Below are positions 25,954 to 33,737 of a DNA stretch of 64,000 nt, piece after piece. Source of the stretch: Mesorhizobium neociceri (GTDB taxonomy: Bacteria > Pseudomonadota > Alphaproteobacteria > Rhizobiales > Rhizobiaceae). Location of the stretch: positions 90,151 through 154,150 of the forward strand of contig NZ_JACDTY010000015.1 of NCBI RefSeq assembly GCF_013520985.1. Direction: 5' to 3'. Position 1 is the stretch's first letter. Each line of letters begins with the position of its first letter. The notes beneath the pieces are model-generated. The model did not search any database. It was not told the DNA's origin and worked only from the letters and a program-made list of their open reading frames with translations. A program made the translations under genes and the position numbers.

Positions 25954-27536
25954 GCGACGCCAAATGGATCGGCACCAAATGGCGGCCAAGGCTGGCCACG
26001 GTGGTTCTCGCCATCCTCATCATGGTGCTGGCGCTGCCGCTGGTCGGCCTGTTCTTCTTCCGGCTTTATGAAAACCAGCTGATCCGCCAGACCGAGGGCG
26101 AGCTGATCGCGCAGGGCGCCGTCATTGCCGCCATTTATGCGCAGGATGTCCGCGACGCCGGCATTTCCCCGGACAAGCTCGGCGCGCCGGTTGAAGCAGA
26201 GAGCGACGATGCCAGCCGCAGCGACGACTCGCCTTACCAGCCGATCGAGCCGAGCCTCGACCTTGCCTCCGACTATCTGCTGCCGACCCGGCCCGCCGGC
26301 ATCGCCGCCACCACCGATCCGGCCTTTGCGGTGATCGGCGCGCGGTTGTCGGGCATTCTCGACGCCACGCAGAAAACCACGCTGGCCGGCTTCCGGCTGC
26401 TCGATCCCAAGGGCGTTGTTATTGCCGGTCGCGATGAGATCGGACTGTCGCTCGGCGGTGTCGACGAGGTGCGAACAGCATTGTCCGGCCACTACGCCAG
26501 CGTGTTGAGACAAAGAATTCCCGACCAGCCGCCGCCGCCGCTCTATTCGGTCAGCCGCGGCACGAAGGTCCGCGTCTTCGTTGCCATGCCGGTCGCGGTC
26601 GACGGGCGGGTCGCCGGCGTGATCTATCTGTCGCGGACGCCGAACAACATCGTCAAACATCTCTATGGCGAACGCGGCAAGGTGACGCTCGCGGCCATCG
26701 CCATGCTCTTCGGCACGCTGCTGATCGCGCTGGTGTTCCTGCGCACCGTCAGCCGGCCGATCTACGCACTGATGGAGCGCACACGGCGCATCGCCGCCGG
26801 CGACCGCGACGCGATCCGGCCGCTCGACCATCACGGCACGCGCGAAATGGCCGAACTGTCCGCCGCCTTTCTCGACATGGCCGAAAAGCTGCAGGCGCGC
26901 TCCGACAGCATCCAGACCTTTGCCACGCATGTCTCGCATGAGCTCAAATCGCCGCTGACGGCGATCCAGGGCGCGGCCGAGCTGTTGCGCGATTCCGGCG
27001 AAGCGATGGACGCGGCCGAGCGAAAGCGGTTTTCCGGCAACATCGTCAACGACGCCGGAAGGCTTAACCTGCTGGTGCGGCGCCTGCTCGACCTGGCGCG
27101 GGCCGAGAACCTGGCGCCGAGCGGCGAAAGCACATCGCTCGATGCAGCGCTGGCCCTGCTGCCGGTGGATGGCCGGCTGGCGGTCGGCGTCGAAGCGGGT
27201 GGCACCATTAGCCTGCGCATCTCGGCCGAGAATGCGGCGATCGTGCTTGCCAATCTGATCGACAATTCGGCCAGGCACGGCGCGACGCAGGTTTTGCTGG
27301 CGGCGGCCACCATCGAGGGCAAGGTGACCATTGCCGTCAGCGACGATGGCGCCGGCATTTCGCCGAGCAACAGGGCCCGTATCTTCGAACCGTTTTTCAC
27401 CACGCGGCGCGAATCCGGTGGCACCGGCATGGGCCTCGGCATCGTGCTGGCCCTCCTGAAAGCGCATGATGGCACGATCGCGCTGGTTGACTCCGGGCGC
27501 GGCACGCGCTTCGAGATTTCCTTACCGGCCGCGTGA
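25941..27536 (+). CDS. Sensor histidine kinase
   Basis: 531 residues. There is one membrane segment at about 18-42 (TVVLAILIMVLALPLVGLFF), a periplasmic sensor region to about 245, a second membrane segment (LAAIAMLFGTLLIALVF) and a HAMP domain. The HisKA motif VSHELKSPLTAIQGAAELL carries the phospho-histidine, with N box DNSARHG and G boxes DDGAGI and GTGMGLGI. Overall this is like CreC/ChvG-type kinases that sense envelope or metabolic signals. It partners the regulator at 25261; the ATG overlaps that gene. Confidence 0.95.
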   Translation: MRRLSDAKWIGTKWRPRLATVVLAILIMVLALPLVGLFFFRLYENQLIRQTEGELIAQGAVIAAIYAQDVRDAGISPDKLGAPVEAESDDASRSDDSPYQPIEPSLDLASDYLLPTRPAGIAATTDPAFAVIGARLSGILDATQKTTLAGFRLLDPKGVVIAGRDEIGLSLGGVDEVRTALSGHYASVLRQRIPDQPPPPLYSVSRGTKVRVFVAMPVAVDGRVAGVIYLSRTPNNIVKHLYGERGKVTLAAIAMLFGTLLIALVFLRTVSRPIYALMERTRRIAAGDRDAIRPLDHHGTREMAELSAAFLDMAEKLQARSDSIQTFATHVSHELKSPLTAIQGAAELLRDSGEAMDAAERKRFSGNIVNDAGRLNLLVRRLLDLARAENLAPSGESTSLDAALALLPVDGRLAVGVEAGGTISLRISAENAAIVLANLIDNSARHGATQVLLAAATIEGKVTIAVSDDGAGISPSNRARIFEPFFTTRRESGGTGMGLGIVLALLKAHDGTIALVDSGRGTRFEISLPAA

Positions 27537-27558
27537 GGTATGCGGGCGAAATGAATAG

Positions 27559-27599
27559 AGCATGATGTCGTCCGACTTCACACTTTTCGGCATCATGCT
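27559..27599. repeat. REP-like palindrome (AGCATGATGTCGTCCGA family)
   Basis: AGCATGATGTCG..TTTTCGGCATCATGCT hairpin between the kinase and the oxidoreductase gene. Same family as 1161. Confidence 0.75.
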
Positions 27600-27616
27600 C
27601 AAATCGGAGAACAAGA

Positions 27617-28783
27617 GTGCGCTACGACATCGTCATCATCGGCGGAGCCATCGTCGGCTCCTCGGTCGCCTACTATCTGCGCGAGGAAGGCTTTTCCGGC
27701 TCGATCGCGCTGATCGAGCGCGATCCGCAATTCGCCCATGCGGCAACGACGCTGTCCTGCGCCTCCATCCGCCAGCAATTCTCGATCCCGGAAAACATCC
27801 GGCTGTCGCAGTTCACGCTGAAACTGTTCCGGCGGCTGAAGGAAACCTTTGGCGCGGATGCCGATATCGGCTTTCACGAGGGCGGCTATCTGATCCTGGC
27901 CGGCGAGGCCGGGCTGCCGATCCTAAAAGCCAACCACGAAGCGCAGATCGCCGAGGGCGCCGACATCGTGCTCGAGGACGCCGACCAGCTGGCGCGGCGG
28001 TTTTCGTGGCTGTCGACGGAAGGCATCAGCGCCGGCGCCTACGGCCGAACCGGCGAGGGCTGGTTCGACGCGCATGCCATGCTGATGCTGTTCCGCAAGG
28101 CGCTGCGCGCGAAAAAGATCGATTTCATCACCGCCGATGTCACCGGCATCGAGCGGCAGGGCGACCGCGTCACCGGCGTCACCCTCGACAATGGCGAAAA
28201 ACTCGAGGCGGGCATCATCGTCAACGCCGCCGGGCCGAATGCCGGCAAGGTGGCAGCTATGGCCGGGCTAGCGCTGCCGGTCGAACCGCGCAAGCGAAAC
28301 GTCTTTGTGTTCGAGGCGCGCGAAAAATATTCCGATATGCCACTGCTGGTCGACCCGAGCGGTATCTGGCTCAGGCCGGAAGGCTCGGTCTACATCACCG
28401 CTGGCGCCGAGCCGGAAGAGGGCGATGGTCCCGCTGATCCAGCCGATTTCGATGTCGACTGGCCGCTGTTCGAAGAGGTGATCTGGCCGGTGCTGGCAAC
28501 CCGTATCCCCGCCTTCGAGGCGATCAAGGCGACACGCGCCTGGGCTGGCCATTATGACTACAACACGCTCGACCAGAATGCCGTCATCGGCCCGCATCCC
28601 GAGGTCGGCAATTTCATCTTCGCCAACGGATTTTCGGGCCACGGCCTGCAGCAGGCACCGGCGGTCGGCAAGGCGCTGGCGGAGTTGCTGGTGCATGGCG
28701 GCTACCGGACGGTGGATTGCTCGGCGTTTGGGTACAGCCGCGTGGCCGAGGGGCGGGCGTTCCGGGAATTGAACGTGATTTGA
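27617..28783 (+). CDS. FAD-dependent oxidoreductase (DAO family)
   Basis: 388 residues. The N-terminal dinucleotide-binding motif is YDIVIIGGAIVGSSVAYYL with a downstream acidic residue (ALIERD). TTLSCASIRQQFS is a flavin-contacting region, and the C-terminal FANGFSGHGLQQAPAVGKALAELL is the usual DAO-family flavin end. It probably oxidises an amine or amino acid (glycine/D-amino acid oxidase or dehydrogenase type); the substrate is unclear. GTG start at 27617 after GGAGAAC. It is in a single-gene unit ending at a palindromic repeat. Confidence 0.9.
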   Translation: MRYDIVIIGGAIVGSSVAYYLREEGFSGSIALIERDPQFAHAATTLSCASIRQQFSIPENIRLSQFTLKLFRRLKETFGADADIGFHEGGYLILAGEAGLPILKANHEAQIAEGADIVLEDADQLARRFSWLSTEGISAGAYGRTGEGWFDAHAMLMLFRKALRAKKIDFITADVTGIERQGDRVTGVTLDNGEKLEAGIIVNAAGPNAGKVAAMAGLALPVEPRKRNVFVFEAREKYSDMPLLVDPSGIWLRPEGSVYITAGAEPEEGDGPADPADFDVDWPLFEEVIWPVLATRIPAFEAIKATRAWAGHYDYNTLDQNAVIGPHPEVGNFIFANGFSGHGLQQAPAVGKALAELLVHGGYRTVDCSAFGYSRVAEGRAFRELNVI

Positions 28784-28790
28784 GCGCGGT

Positions 28791-28984
28791 CTTCCCTTCT
28801 CCCCCTGTGGGAGAAGGTGGATCGGCGCGCAGCGCCGAGACGGATGAGGGGTGTTGGAAGAAATGAGGCGTTGGCGACGCGGTCGTAATGCCAACTGTTG
28901 GATGAAGGTTTGCGCCAAGCTGGAGCACCCCTCATCCGACCGAGCTTCGCTCGGCCACCTTCTCCCACAAGGGGAGAAGGAAAG
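28791..28984. repeat. Palindromic repeat pair (CCTTCTCCCCxTGTGGGAGAAGG family), copy 1
   Basis: Arms CTTCCCTTCTCCCCCTGTGG and CCACAAGGGGAGAAGG enclose GATGAGGGGTGTT and its inverse. Other copies lie at 39033 and 40642. It separates convergent genes. Confidence 0.85.
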
Positions 28985-28993
28985 CACGCGCCT

Positions 28994-29485
28994 CTATGCC
29001 GCCGCCAGTTTTCCAGCCTCGACATACGCCTGCAGCCATCCCAGCACCCGTCCCCAATCCTCGGCATGTTCGGCCGCCGCCTCGCCCAGCCCGCCAAAGC
29101 CGCCATGGCAGATGGTGAGGCGTGTGCCTCCGGCTATCGGCTCCAGCAGGTAGGCCACCGTCGTCCGCCGCCGGCCAAGTGTCGGATGGTCCCAGTCATA
29201 GGCCCGCGTCTGCACGATCCGGCGCGGCGCCTGGATTTCGAGGAACTCGCCGCCGGCGGGATGGTCCTCGCCAGCAATGGTCCAGGCGACGACTTGCCAC
29301 CGGCCGCCGATGCGCAAGTCAGCTGTCCAATCGACCATCCGGTAGCTTTCGGCGGAGCCCCACCAGCGCTCGACTTCATCCGTAATCAGCGCGTTGAAGA
29401 CGCGCTCCGGTGGCGCGGCGATCTCGGCGCTTGCCATGACGGTCTCGCCATTGGTCATGCTTTGCGCCACCACTGGATCGTGCAT
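28994..29485 (-). CDS. SRPBCC (AHSA1-type) domain protein
   Basis: 163 residues forming one START-like/AHSA1 domain: AEIAAPPERVFNALITDEVERWWG, ADLRIGGRWQV, GEFLEIQAPRRIVQTRAYDWD and WGRVLGWLQAYVE. Such proteins bind a hydrophobic ligand or act as stress-related cochaperone-like proteins; function here is unknown. The ATG at 29485 has GGGAGG upstream. It is the last gene of the arsR-SRPBCC-SRPBCC operon, 42 bases after the second gene. Confidence 0.9.
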   Translation of the reverse strand: MHDPVVAQSMTNGETVMASAEIAAPPERVFNALITDEVERWWGSAESYRMVDWTADLRIGGRWQVVAWTIAGEDHPAGGEFLEIQAPRRIVQTRAYDWDHPTLGRRRTTVAYLLEPIAGGTRLTICHGGFGGLGEAAAEHAEDWGRVLGWLQAYVEAGKLAAA

Positions 29486-29527
29486 CAGGGCAACCTCCCT
29501 AAGCGATTGTTTCGTTATCGAAACGAG

Positions 29528-29977
29528 TTAAGCCGCCTTTGATGCCGGGCGCGACAGGCCCTTGCCGGTTTCGAGCAGGCTCTTCAGGCTTGACAGCACC
29601 AGCGGCCAGCCATTGCCGACATGTTCCAGAAGACGGTGCGGACCGTCCGCGGCATGGGTGACGGCGAGCTTCATCATGTCGCCTTCCTGCTCGATGACGA
29701 AGGTGCAATGCGTGTAGCCATCGGCCTTCACGTCCGGCATGAATTCATTGCGCCATTTGATGACCAGACGCCTTGGCGGATCGACATCGACAATCTCGCC
29801 GCTGTCGGTGACGCGGCCGTCGGGATAGACCATCTTCCACGCCGAGCCTTTCTTCCAGTCGCTCTGCATCTGGGCGCCGAGGAAATATTGCAGGTGAAAT
29901 TCCGGTTCGGTCAGCGCCTCCCAGAGCTTCTCTGGCGTGGTGCGGATATAGGTCACATAGACGAAGGCATTGCTCAT
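29528..29977 (-). CDS. SRPBCC (AHSA1-type) domain protein
   Basis: 149 residues, a second AHSA1-type domain distinct from its neighbour: VYVTYIRTTPEKLWEALTEPEFHLQYFLG, MVYPDGRVTDSGEIVDVDPPRRLVIKW and LLEHVGNGWPLVLSSLKSLLETG. Its ATG overlaps the ArsR stop (ATGA), so both are translated from one message. ArsR-SRPBCC pairs of this type are widespread; the regulator usually represses the operon until a ligand is bound. Confidence 0.92.
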   Translation of the reverse strand: MSNAFVYVTYIRTTPEKLWEALTEPEFHLQYFLGAQMQSDWKKGSAWKMVYPDGRVTDSGEIVDVDPPRRLVIKWRNEFMPDVKADGYTHCTFVIEQEGDMMKLAVTHAADGPHRLLEHVGNGWPLVLSSLKSLLETGKGLSRPASKAA

Positions 29978-30294
29978 GGCTCTTCCCTTTCAAGGCGCTT
30001 CTTCAAGTCGCTGAGGGCGGTCAGCCGTCCTCGTTCGAATTTGCCGATCCAGCGTTCGGCGATCTCGTTGATGGGAACGGAATTCAGGTAATGCTCCTTT
30101 TCCCGTCCGTTGCGGACGGTGGTGATGACGTTCGCCTCTTCCAGGATCGCCAGATGCTTGGTCACCGCCTGGCGTGTCATATCCGTCCGTTCGCACAGCG
30201 CGTTCAGCGTCTGCCCGTTCCTGTCATGGAGGCTATCCAGCAATTGCCGGCGTGTCGGGTCGGCGAGGGCGCGAAAGACGGCATCCATGCTCAT
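29974..30294 (-). CDS. ArsR-family repressor
   Basis: 106 residues. A winged helix typical of ArsR/SdpR: FRALADPTRRQLLDSLHDRNGQTLNALCERTDMTRQAVTKHLAILEEANVITTVRNGREKEHYLN. It lacks the paired metal-binding cysteines of ArsR/SmtB, so it is not an obvious metal sensor. ATG at 30294 (MSMDAVF) is preferred to a TTG at 30309. A perfect inverted repeat lies directly upstream, so the gene is probably autorepressed together with the two SRPBCC genes. Confidence 0.92.
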   Translation of the reverse strand: MSMDAVFRALADPTRRQLLDSLHDRNGQTLNALCERTDMTRQAVTKHLAILEEANVITTVRNGREKEHYLNSVPINEIAERWIGKFERGRLTALSDLKKRLEREEP

Positions 30295-30303
30295 CTGTTT
30301 AAT

Positions 30304-30323
30304 ATGCAACCAAATGGTTGCAT
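30304..30323 (-). promoter_or_regulatory. Palindromic operator for the ArsR operon
   Basis: Perfect inverted repeat ATGCAACCA-AA-TGGTTGCAT, 9-base arms, centred 20 bases upstream of the arsR ATG. AT-rich and in the expected promoter region. Probably the ArsR binding site. Confidence 0.8.
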
Positions 30324-30361
30324 GTCAAGAGGCGATGTCACAGCGAAGCGACCGCCTCACG

Positions 30362-30788
30362 TCAGCGCTTGCGGGAGAACCAGAAGGCATCGGCCATGCG
30401 CTTCATGCCGATGCGCTCGTAGAAGCCGACGGCGTCTGGCATCGAAATCAGGCTGATGGCGACCGACGGCCCAAGCTGCCGGCGCGCCTCGTCCATCAGG
30501 CCTTTGCCGATGCCAAGCCCTTGCGCCGATTGGCACACGGCGAGCTCTGAAATGTAGCACACCCCAGGAAAAGTCAGTGATGGCGCGGGCCACGCCAATC
30601 AGTGGTCGGCCTTCGACATTGAGCCGCGCCGTCAGCACCAGGTTCGCGCCGGAAAGCATCGCCTGCAGCCGGGCATCGTCTTCGACAGGGCGCGTATCGC
30701 CGAGCCCGGATTCCACCAGCACGCGGCGAAACTCGGCAATGCCGAGCCCAGGCTCGCTGGCATAGATGACATGTGATTGCTCGCTCAT
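30362..30788 (-). pseudogene. GNAT acetyltransferase gene with a +1 frameshift
   Basis: The frame from the ATG at 30788 reads as a GNAT N-terminus (MSEQSHVIYASEPGLGIAEF to ARAITDFSW). It loses its match at a run of four Gs (30562-30565 on the complement). Dropping one G restores TGG-GTG-TGC-TAC and the rest of a normal GNAT fold: YISELAVCQSAQGLGIGKGL, acetyl-CoA loop, MPDAVGFYERIGMKRMADAFWFSRKR. So a single-base insertion splits an otherwise intact gene of about 141 codons. Either a recent inactivation or a sequencing error in a homopolymer. Confidence 0.88.
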
Positions 30789-30956
30789 GTCAACCAGACT
30801 GCACCAGAGGGCAATGATTTCGAAGCTGTTTTTGCCCGAAAGCTCCTCGTCTTCGCATGGACCAAGGGCATGCACGAACAGTTGCCTTTTATTTGCCCGC
30901 AGCTTTGTGTAAACGGTGCGTCAGCAATCTCCCGCAACGAAATACGGGCAAAAGCC

Positions 30957-31562
30957 ATGGACAAGTTCACCAAGCTCACCGGCGTCGCCGCACCGATGCC
31001 GATCGTCAATGTCGACACCGACATGATCATCCCCAAGGATTATCTCAAGACGATCAAGCGCACCGGGCTCGGCAGCGGCCTGTTCGCCGAAATGCGCTAC
31101 TTGGATGACGGCTCGGAAAACCCCGACTTCGTGCTCAACAAGCCGGCCTACCGCAAGGCGCAGATCCTGGTCGCCGGCGACAATTTCGGCTGCGGCTCGT
31201 CGCGCGAACACGCGCCGTGGGCGTTGCTCGATTTCGGCATTCGCTGCGTCATCTCGACCTCGTTCGCCGATATTTTCTATAATAACTGCTTCAAGAACGG
31301 CATCTTGCCGATCACCGTCAGCCCGGAAGATCTGGAGAAGCTGATGGACGACGCCTCGCGCGGCTCCAACGCGACGGTGTCGGTCGACCTTGAGGCCAAG
31401 GAAATCCGCGGACCGGACGGCGGTGTGGTCACCTTCGACCTCGACGACTTCAAGCGCCACTGCCTCTTGAACGGCCTCGACGATATCGGCCTGACCATGG
31501 AAAAGGCCGGCGCCATCGCCTCGTTCGAGAAGAAGAACGCCGCTGAGCGCCCCTGGGCCTGA
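30957..31562 (+). CDS. leuD: 3-isopropylmalate dehydratase, small subunit
   Basis: 201 residues, the swivelling domain of isopropylmalate isomerase. Signatures are MDKFTKLTGVAAPMPIVNVDTDMIIP, GLFAEMRY and GDNFGCGSSREHAPWALLDFGIRCVIS, ending with GLDDIGLTMEK. With LeuC (52224-53633) it converts 2- to 3-isopropylmalate in leucine synthesis. ATG at 30957. leuC and leuB lie elsewhere in this window, so leucine genes are dispersed. Confidence 0.98.
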   Translation: MDKFTKLTGVAAPMPIVNVDTDMIIPKDYLKTIKRTGLGSGLFAEMRYLDDGSENPDFVLNKPAYRKAQILVAGDNFGCGSSREHAPWALLDFGIRCVISTSFADIFYNNCFKNGILPITVSPEDLEKLMDDASRGSNATVSVDLEAKEIRGPDGGVVTFDLDDFKRHCLLNGLDDIGLTMEKAGAIASFEKKNAAERPWA

Positions 31563-31632
31563 CAAATACGATCTAGATGGATAGCCCTGCCGCTTCAGGC
31601 TGGGTTCGTGGGGGCTGAACGGAGGGACAGTC

Positions 31633-32586
31633 ATGACACGCTCGCTTCTTGCCGGCACTTGCGCGCTGGCGTGGATGCTGATGCCGGTGGCGAGCTTTGC
31701 GCAAACGCAGACACCGGCCGCCACCGCCCAGAAGCCGGTCAACCAGCCGGCGGCCGACCAAGGCGCGACTGACCAGCAGGATCAAGACACCGGCAGCGAC
31801 GACGCCGCAGCGGCCACCGATGACGACAGCCAGGCGCCAATCCCGTTCGAGGGTGGGCAGCTGACCATCACCCAGCAGGAACAGTATGGCGAGAAGGTTC
31901 TGGCCTATGACGGCAAGCAGCTGACCAGCAATTACGACGTGTTCTTCGACAAGGTCGTCAAGGTCGGCGGCGTCAACGTCGCGCTGGTCGACGTCGGCGA
32001 TGGTGGCAACCAGTGCGGCCCGGCCACGGTCATCGTCTGGAAGCCGGAAGGCGGCGAGATCCAGAGCCTTACCGTCGAGCAGGACGAATGCGGCGCGCCG
32101 CCGGCGGCGGTGGCCGACAATGCCATCTATTTCGTGCCCTATCTCTTGCCGGGCGCTTCGCAGCAGGCGCTGCAGTGGTCGCCCACCGAAGGGCTGACGA
32201 TTTCAGGCGATCTGACCTACGCACCGCAGCCCGGCACCGATTGGAAAGACATCGACCCCTCCAAGTACCAGAACGTCATCGATGCCTTCCACAACGAGGC
32301 TGTCTACAAGGCGGCGCAGACGCTGCTCGGCGACACCATGCCCGACATGGCGACCAGCCTTTTGGTCGGCGGCGGCACCGAAAAGACCGCGTCCGGCGCC
32401 TTCTATGCCAGCGGCTGCGTGCCGCATGATTGCGGCGGCAATGACGGCTTCATGGCGGTCGACCCGGCCAAGCACACGCTCTACTTCGCCCGTCGCGGCG
32501 ACGATGGCCAGCCGCAGGCCTGGCCTGACGTGAAGACCTGGCCGGCGGATGTGAAGGAAGCAATGGACAAGGCGCAGGGGAATTAG
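31633..32586 (+). CDS. Exported protein of unknown function
   Basis: 317 residues. A Sec signal peptide with cleavage after about SFAQ is followed by a Gln/Ala/Asp-rich linker (residues 24-75) and a compact domain with four cysteines (GNQCGPATV, EQDECGAP, SGCVPHDCGG) that could form disulfides in the periplasm. The rest has mixed beta features such as EKVLAYDGKQLTSNYDVFFDKVVKVGG. I do not recognise a characterised family. ATG at 31633 after GGAGGGAC, 70 bases downstream of leuD. Confidence 0.8.
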   Translation: MTRSLLAGTCALAWMLMPVASFAQTQTPAATAQKPVNQPAADQGATDQQDQDTGSDDAAAATDDDSQAPIPFEGGQLTITQQEQYGEKVLAYDGKQLTSNYDVFFDKVVKVGGVNVALVDVGDGGNQCGPATVIVWKPEGGEIQSLTVEQDECGAPPAAVADNAIYFVPYLLPGASQQALQWSPTEGLTISGDLTYAPQPGTDWKDIDPSKYQNVIDAFHNEAVYKAAQTLLGDTMPDMATSLLVGGGTEKTASGAFYASGCVPHDCGGNDGFMAVDPAKHTLYFARRGDDGQPQAWPDVKTWPADVKEAMDKAQGN

Positions 32587-32634
32587 GTTCGCGGACGCAG
32601 CGCATACGCGCCTTCTATTACGCTGCGATCCTTC

Positions 32635-32792
32635 GCGCCCCCCTCTGTCCTGCCGGACATCTCCCCCACTTGGGGGGAGATTGGCAGCTTCGGCGCCCCG
32701 CTCGCCTTGCGACGTTGGAGATTGGCGAAAGCCAGCGTGACGTCTGATCTCCCCCAAGTGGGGGAGATGGCCGGCAGGCCAGAGGGGGGCGC
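32635..32792. repeat. Long palindromic repeat (CCCCCTCTG..CTGCCGG family), copy 2
   Basis: Same structure as 15169: CCCCCTCTGTCCTGCCGG outer arm, ACTTGGGGGGAGAT inner hairpin, GTTGGAGATTGGCGAAAGCC hinge, then the inverse. It lies between the exported protein and the RidA gene. Confidence 0.85.
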
Positions 32793-32903
32793 TGTCCCGC
32801 CAGCATCAAAGAGTCCTTTGCACCGTAAATCCGCGAACTTTGGCCTATGGCCAGATTGCCTCTTTCCTCGCAGGATGACGCCCTCAACACCGCGAGACGC
32901 CCC

Positions 32904-33287
32904 ATGCGCAAACTCATCTCCACCGGTTCGCCCTTCGAAAAAACCGCCGGCTATTCGCGCGCGGTGGTGCAGGGCGACTGGTGTTTCGTGTCGGGAACGA
33001 CCGGCTACGACTATGCGACGATGACCATGCCGGAGACGGTCGAGGCGCAGACGCGCAATTGCCTGGCCACCATCGCCAAGGCGCTCCAGGACGGCGGCTT
33101 CGAGATGGCCGATGTGGTGCGGGCGCACTACTACATCACCGACCAGGCCTTCGTGGATGTCGTCTTTCCGATCCTCGGCGAGGCCTTCGGCGACATCCGC
33201 CCGGCGGCGACGATGATTGTGTGCCAGCTCAACAAGCCGGAAATGAAGATCGAGATCGAAGTCACGGCGCTGCGGCGGTCGGTATGA
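32904..33287 (+). CDS. RidA family protein
   Basis: 127 residues of the RidA/YjgF/UK114 fold: GSPFEKTAGYSRAVVQGDWCFVSGTTGYDY, QTRNCLATIAKALQDGGFEMADVVRAHYYITD and the C-terminal KIEIEVTALRRSV. Family members hydrolyse reactive enamine/imine intermediates, but this subgroup lacks the strict RidA active-site arginine pattern as far as I can see, so the activity is uncertain. ATG at 32904. The next gene starts 13 bases after its stop. Confidence 0.9.
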   Translation: MRKLISTGSPFEKTAGYSRAVVQGDWCFVSGTTGYDYATMTMPETVEAQTRNCLATIAKALQDGGFEMADVVRAHYYITDQAFVDVVFPILGEAFGDIRPAATMIVCQLNKPEMKIEIEVTALRRSV

Positions 33288-33300
33288 GGAGGCCAAAGCC

Positions 33301-33651
33301 ATGACGGTCCGCCGCATCGTCGCCAATATCGGGACACCGGACGCGGCAGCGGCGAAGCGCTTCTACCAGGACGTGCTTGGCCTCGACGTGCTGATGGATC
33401 AAGGCTGGATCGTCACCTACGGGTCCGACGAACGGATGCAGGTGCAGATCAGCTTCATGGCCCAGGGCGGCTCCGGCACGCCGGTGCCGGACCTCTCCAT
33501 CGAGGTCGATGATGTCGACGCGGCGCTCGAGGGCATGAAGGCCGCCGGCTTCGCCGTCGAATACGGTCCGGCCGACGAGCCCTGGGGCGTGCGCCGCTTC
33601 TATGTGCGCGATCCGTTCGGCAGACTGGTCAACATTCTCTCGCATCGGTGA
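33301..33651 (+). CDS. VOC (glyoxalase/dioxygenase-fold) family protein
   Basis: 116 residues with the two beta-alpha-beta-beta-beta modules of the VOC superfamily: ANIGTPDAAAAKRFYQDVLGLDVLMDQGWIVTY, then IEVDDVDAALEGMKAAGFAVEYGPADEPWGVRRFYVRDPFGRLVNIL. Typical of small glyoxalase/bleomycin-resistance-like proteins; substrate unknown. It follows RidA by 13 bases, with AGGAGGCC before the ATG. Confidence 0.9.
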   Translation: MTVRRIVANIGTPDAAAAKRFYQDVLGLDVLMDQGWIVTYGSDERMQVQISFMAQGGSGTPVPDLSIEVDDVDAALEGMKAAGFAVEYGPADEPWGVRRFYVRDPFGRLVNILSHR

Positions 33652-33737
33652 TTGCGCTTCCCAACCGCAGGCTTGCGCACAGCCCGCTTGGCGTTTAGCA
33701 AGGCCGCGGTTTCTCCAAACAGCATTGGACGGTTCTG

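Noticed and set aside
25809..27467. Open frame of about 550 codons antisense to the histidine kinase
   Set aside because: The kinase has all expected motifs in the forward frame; the antisense frame has none.
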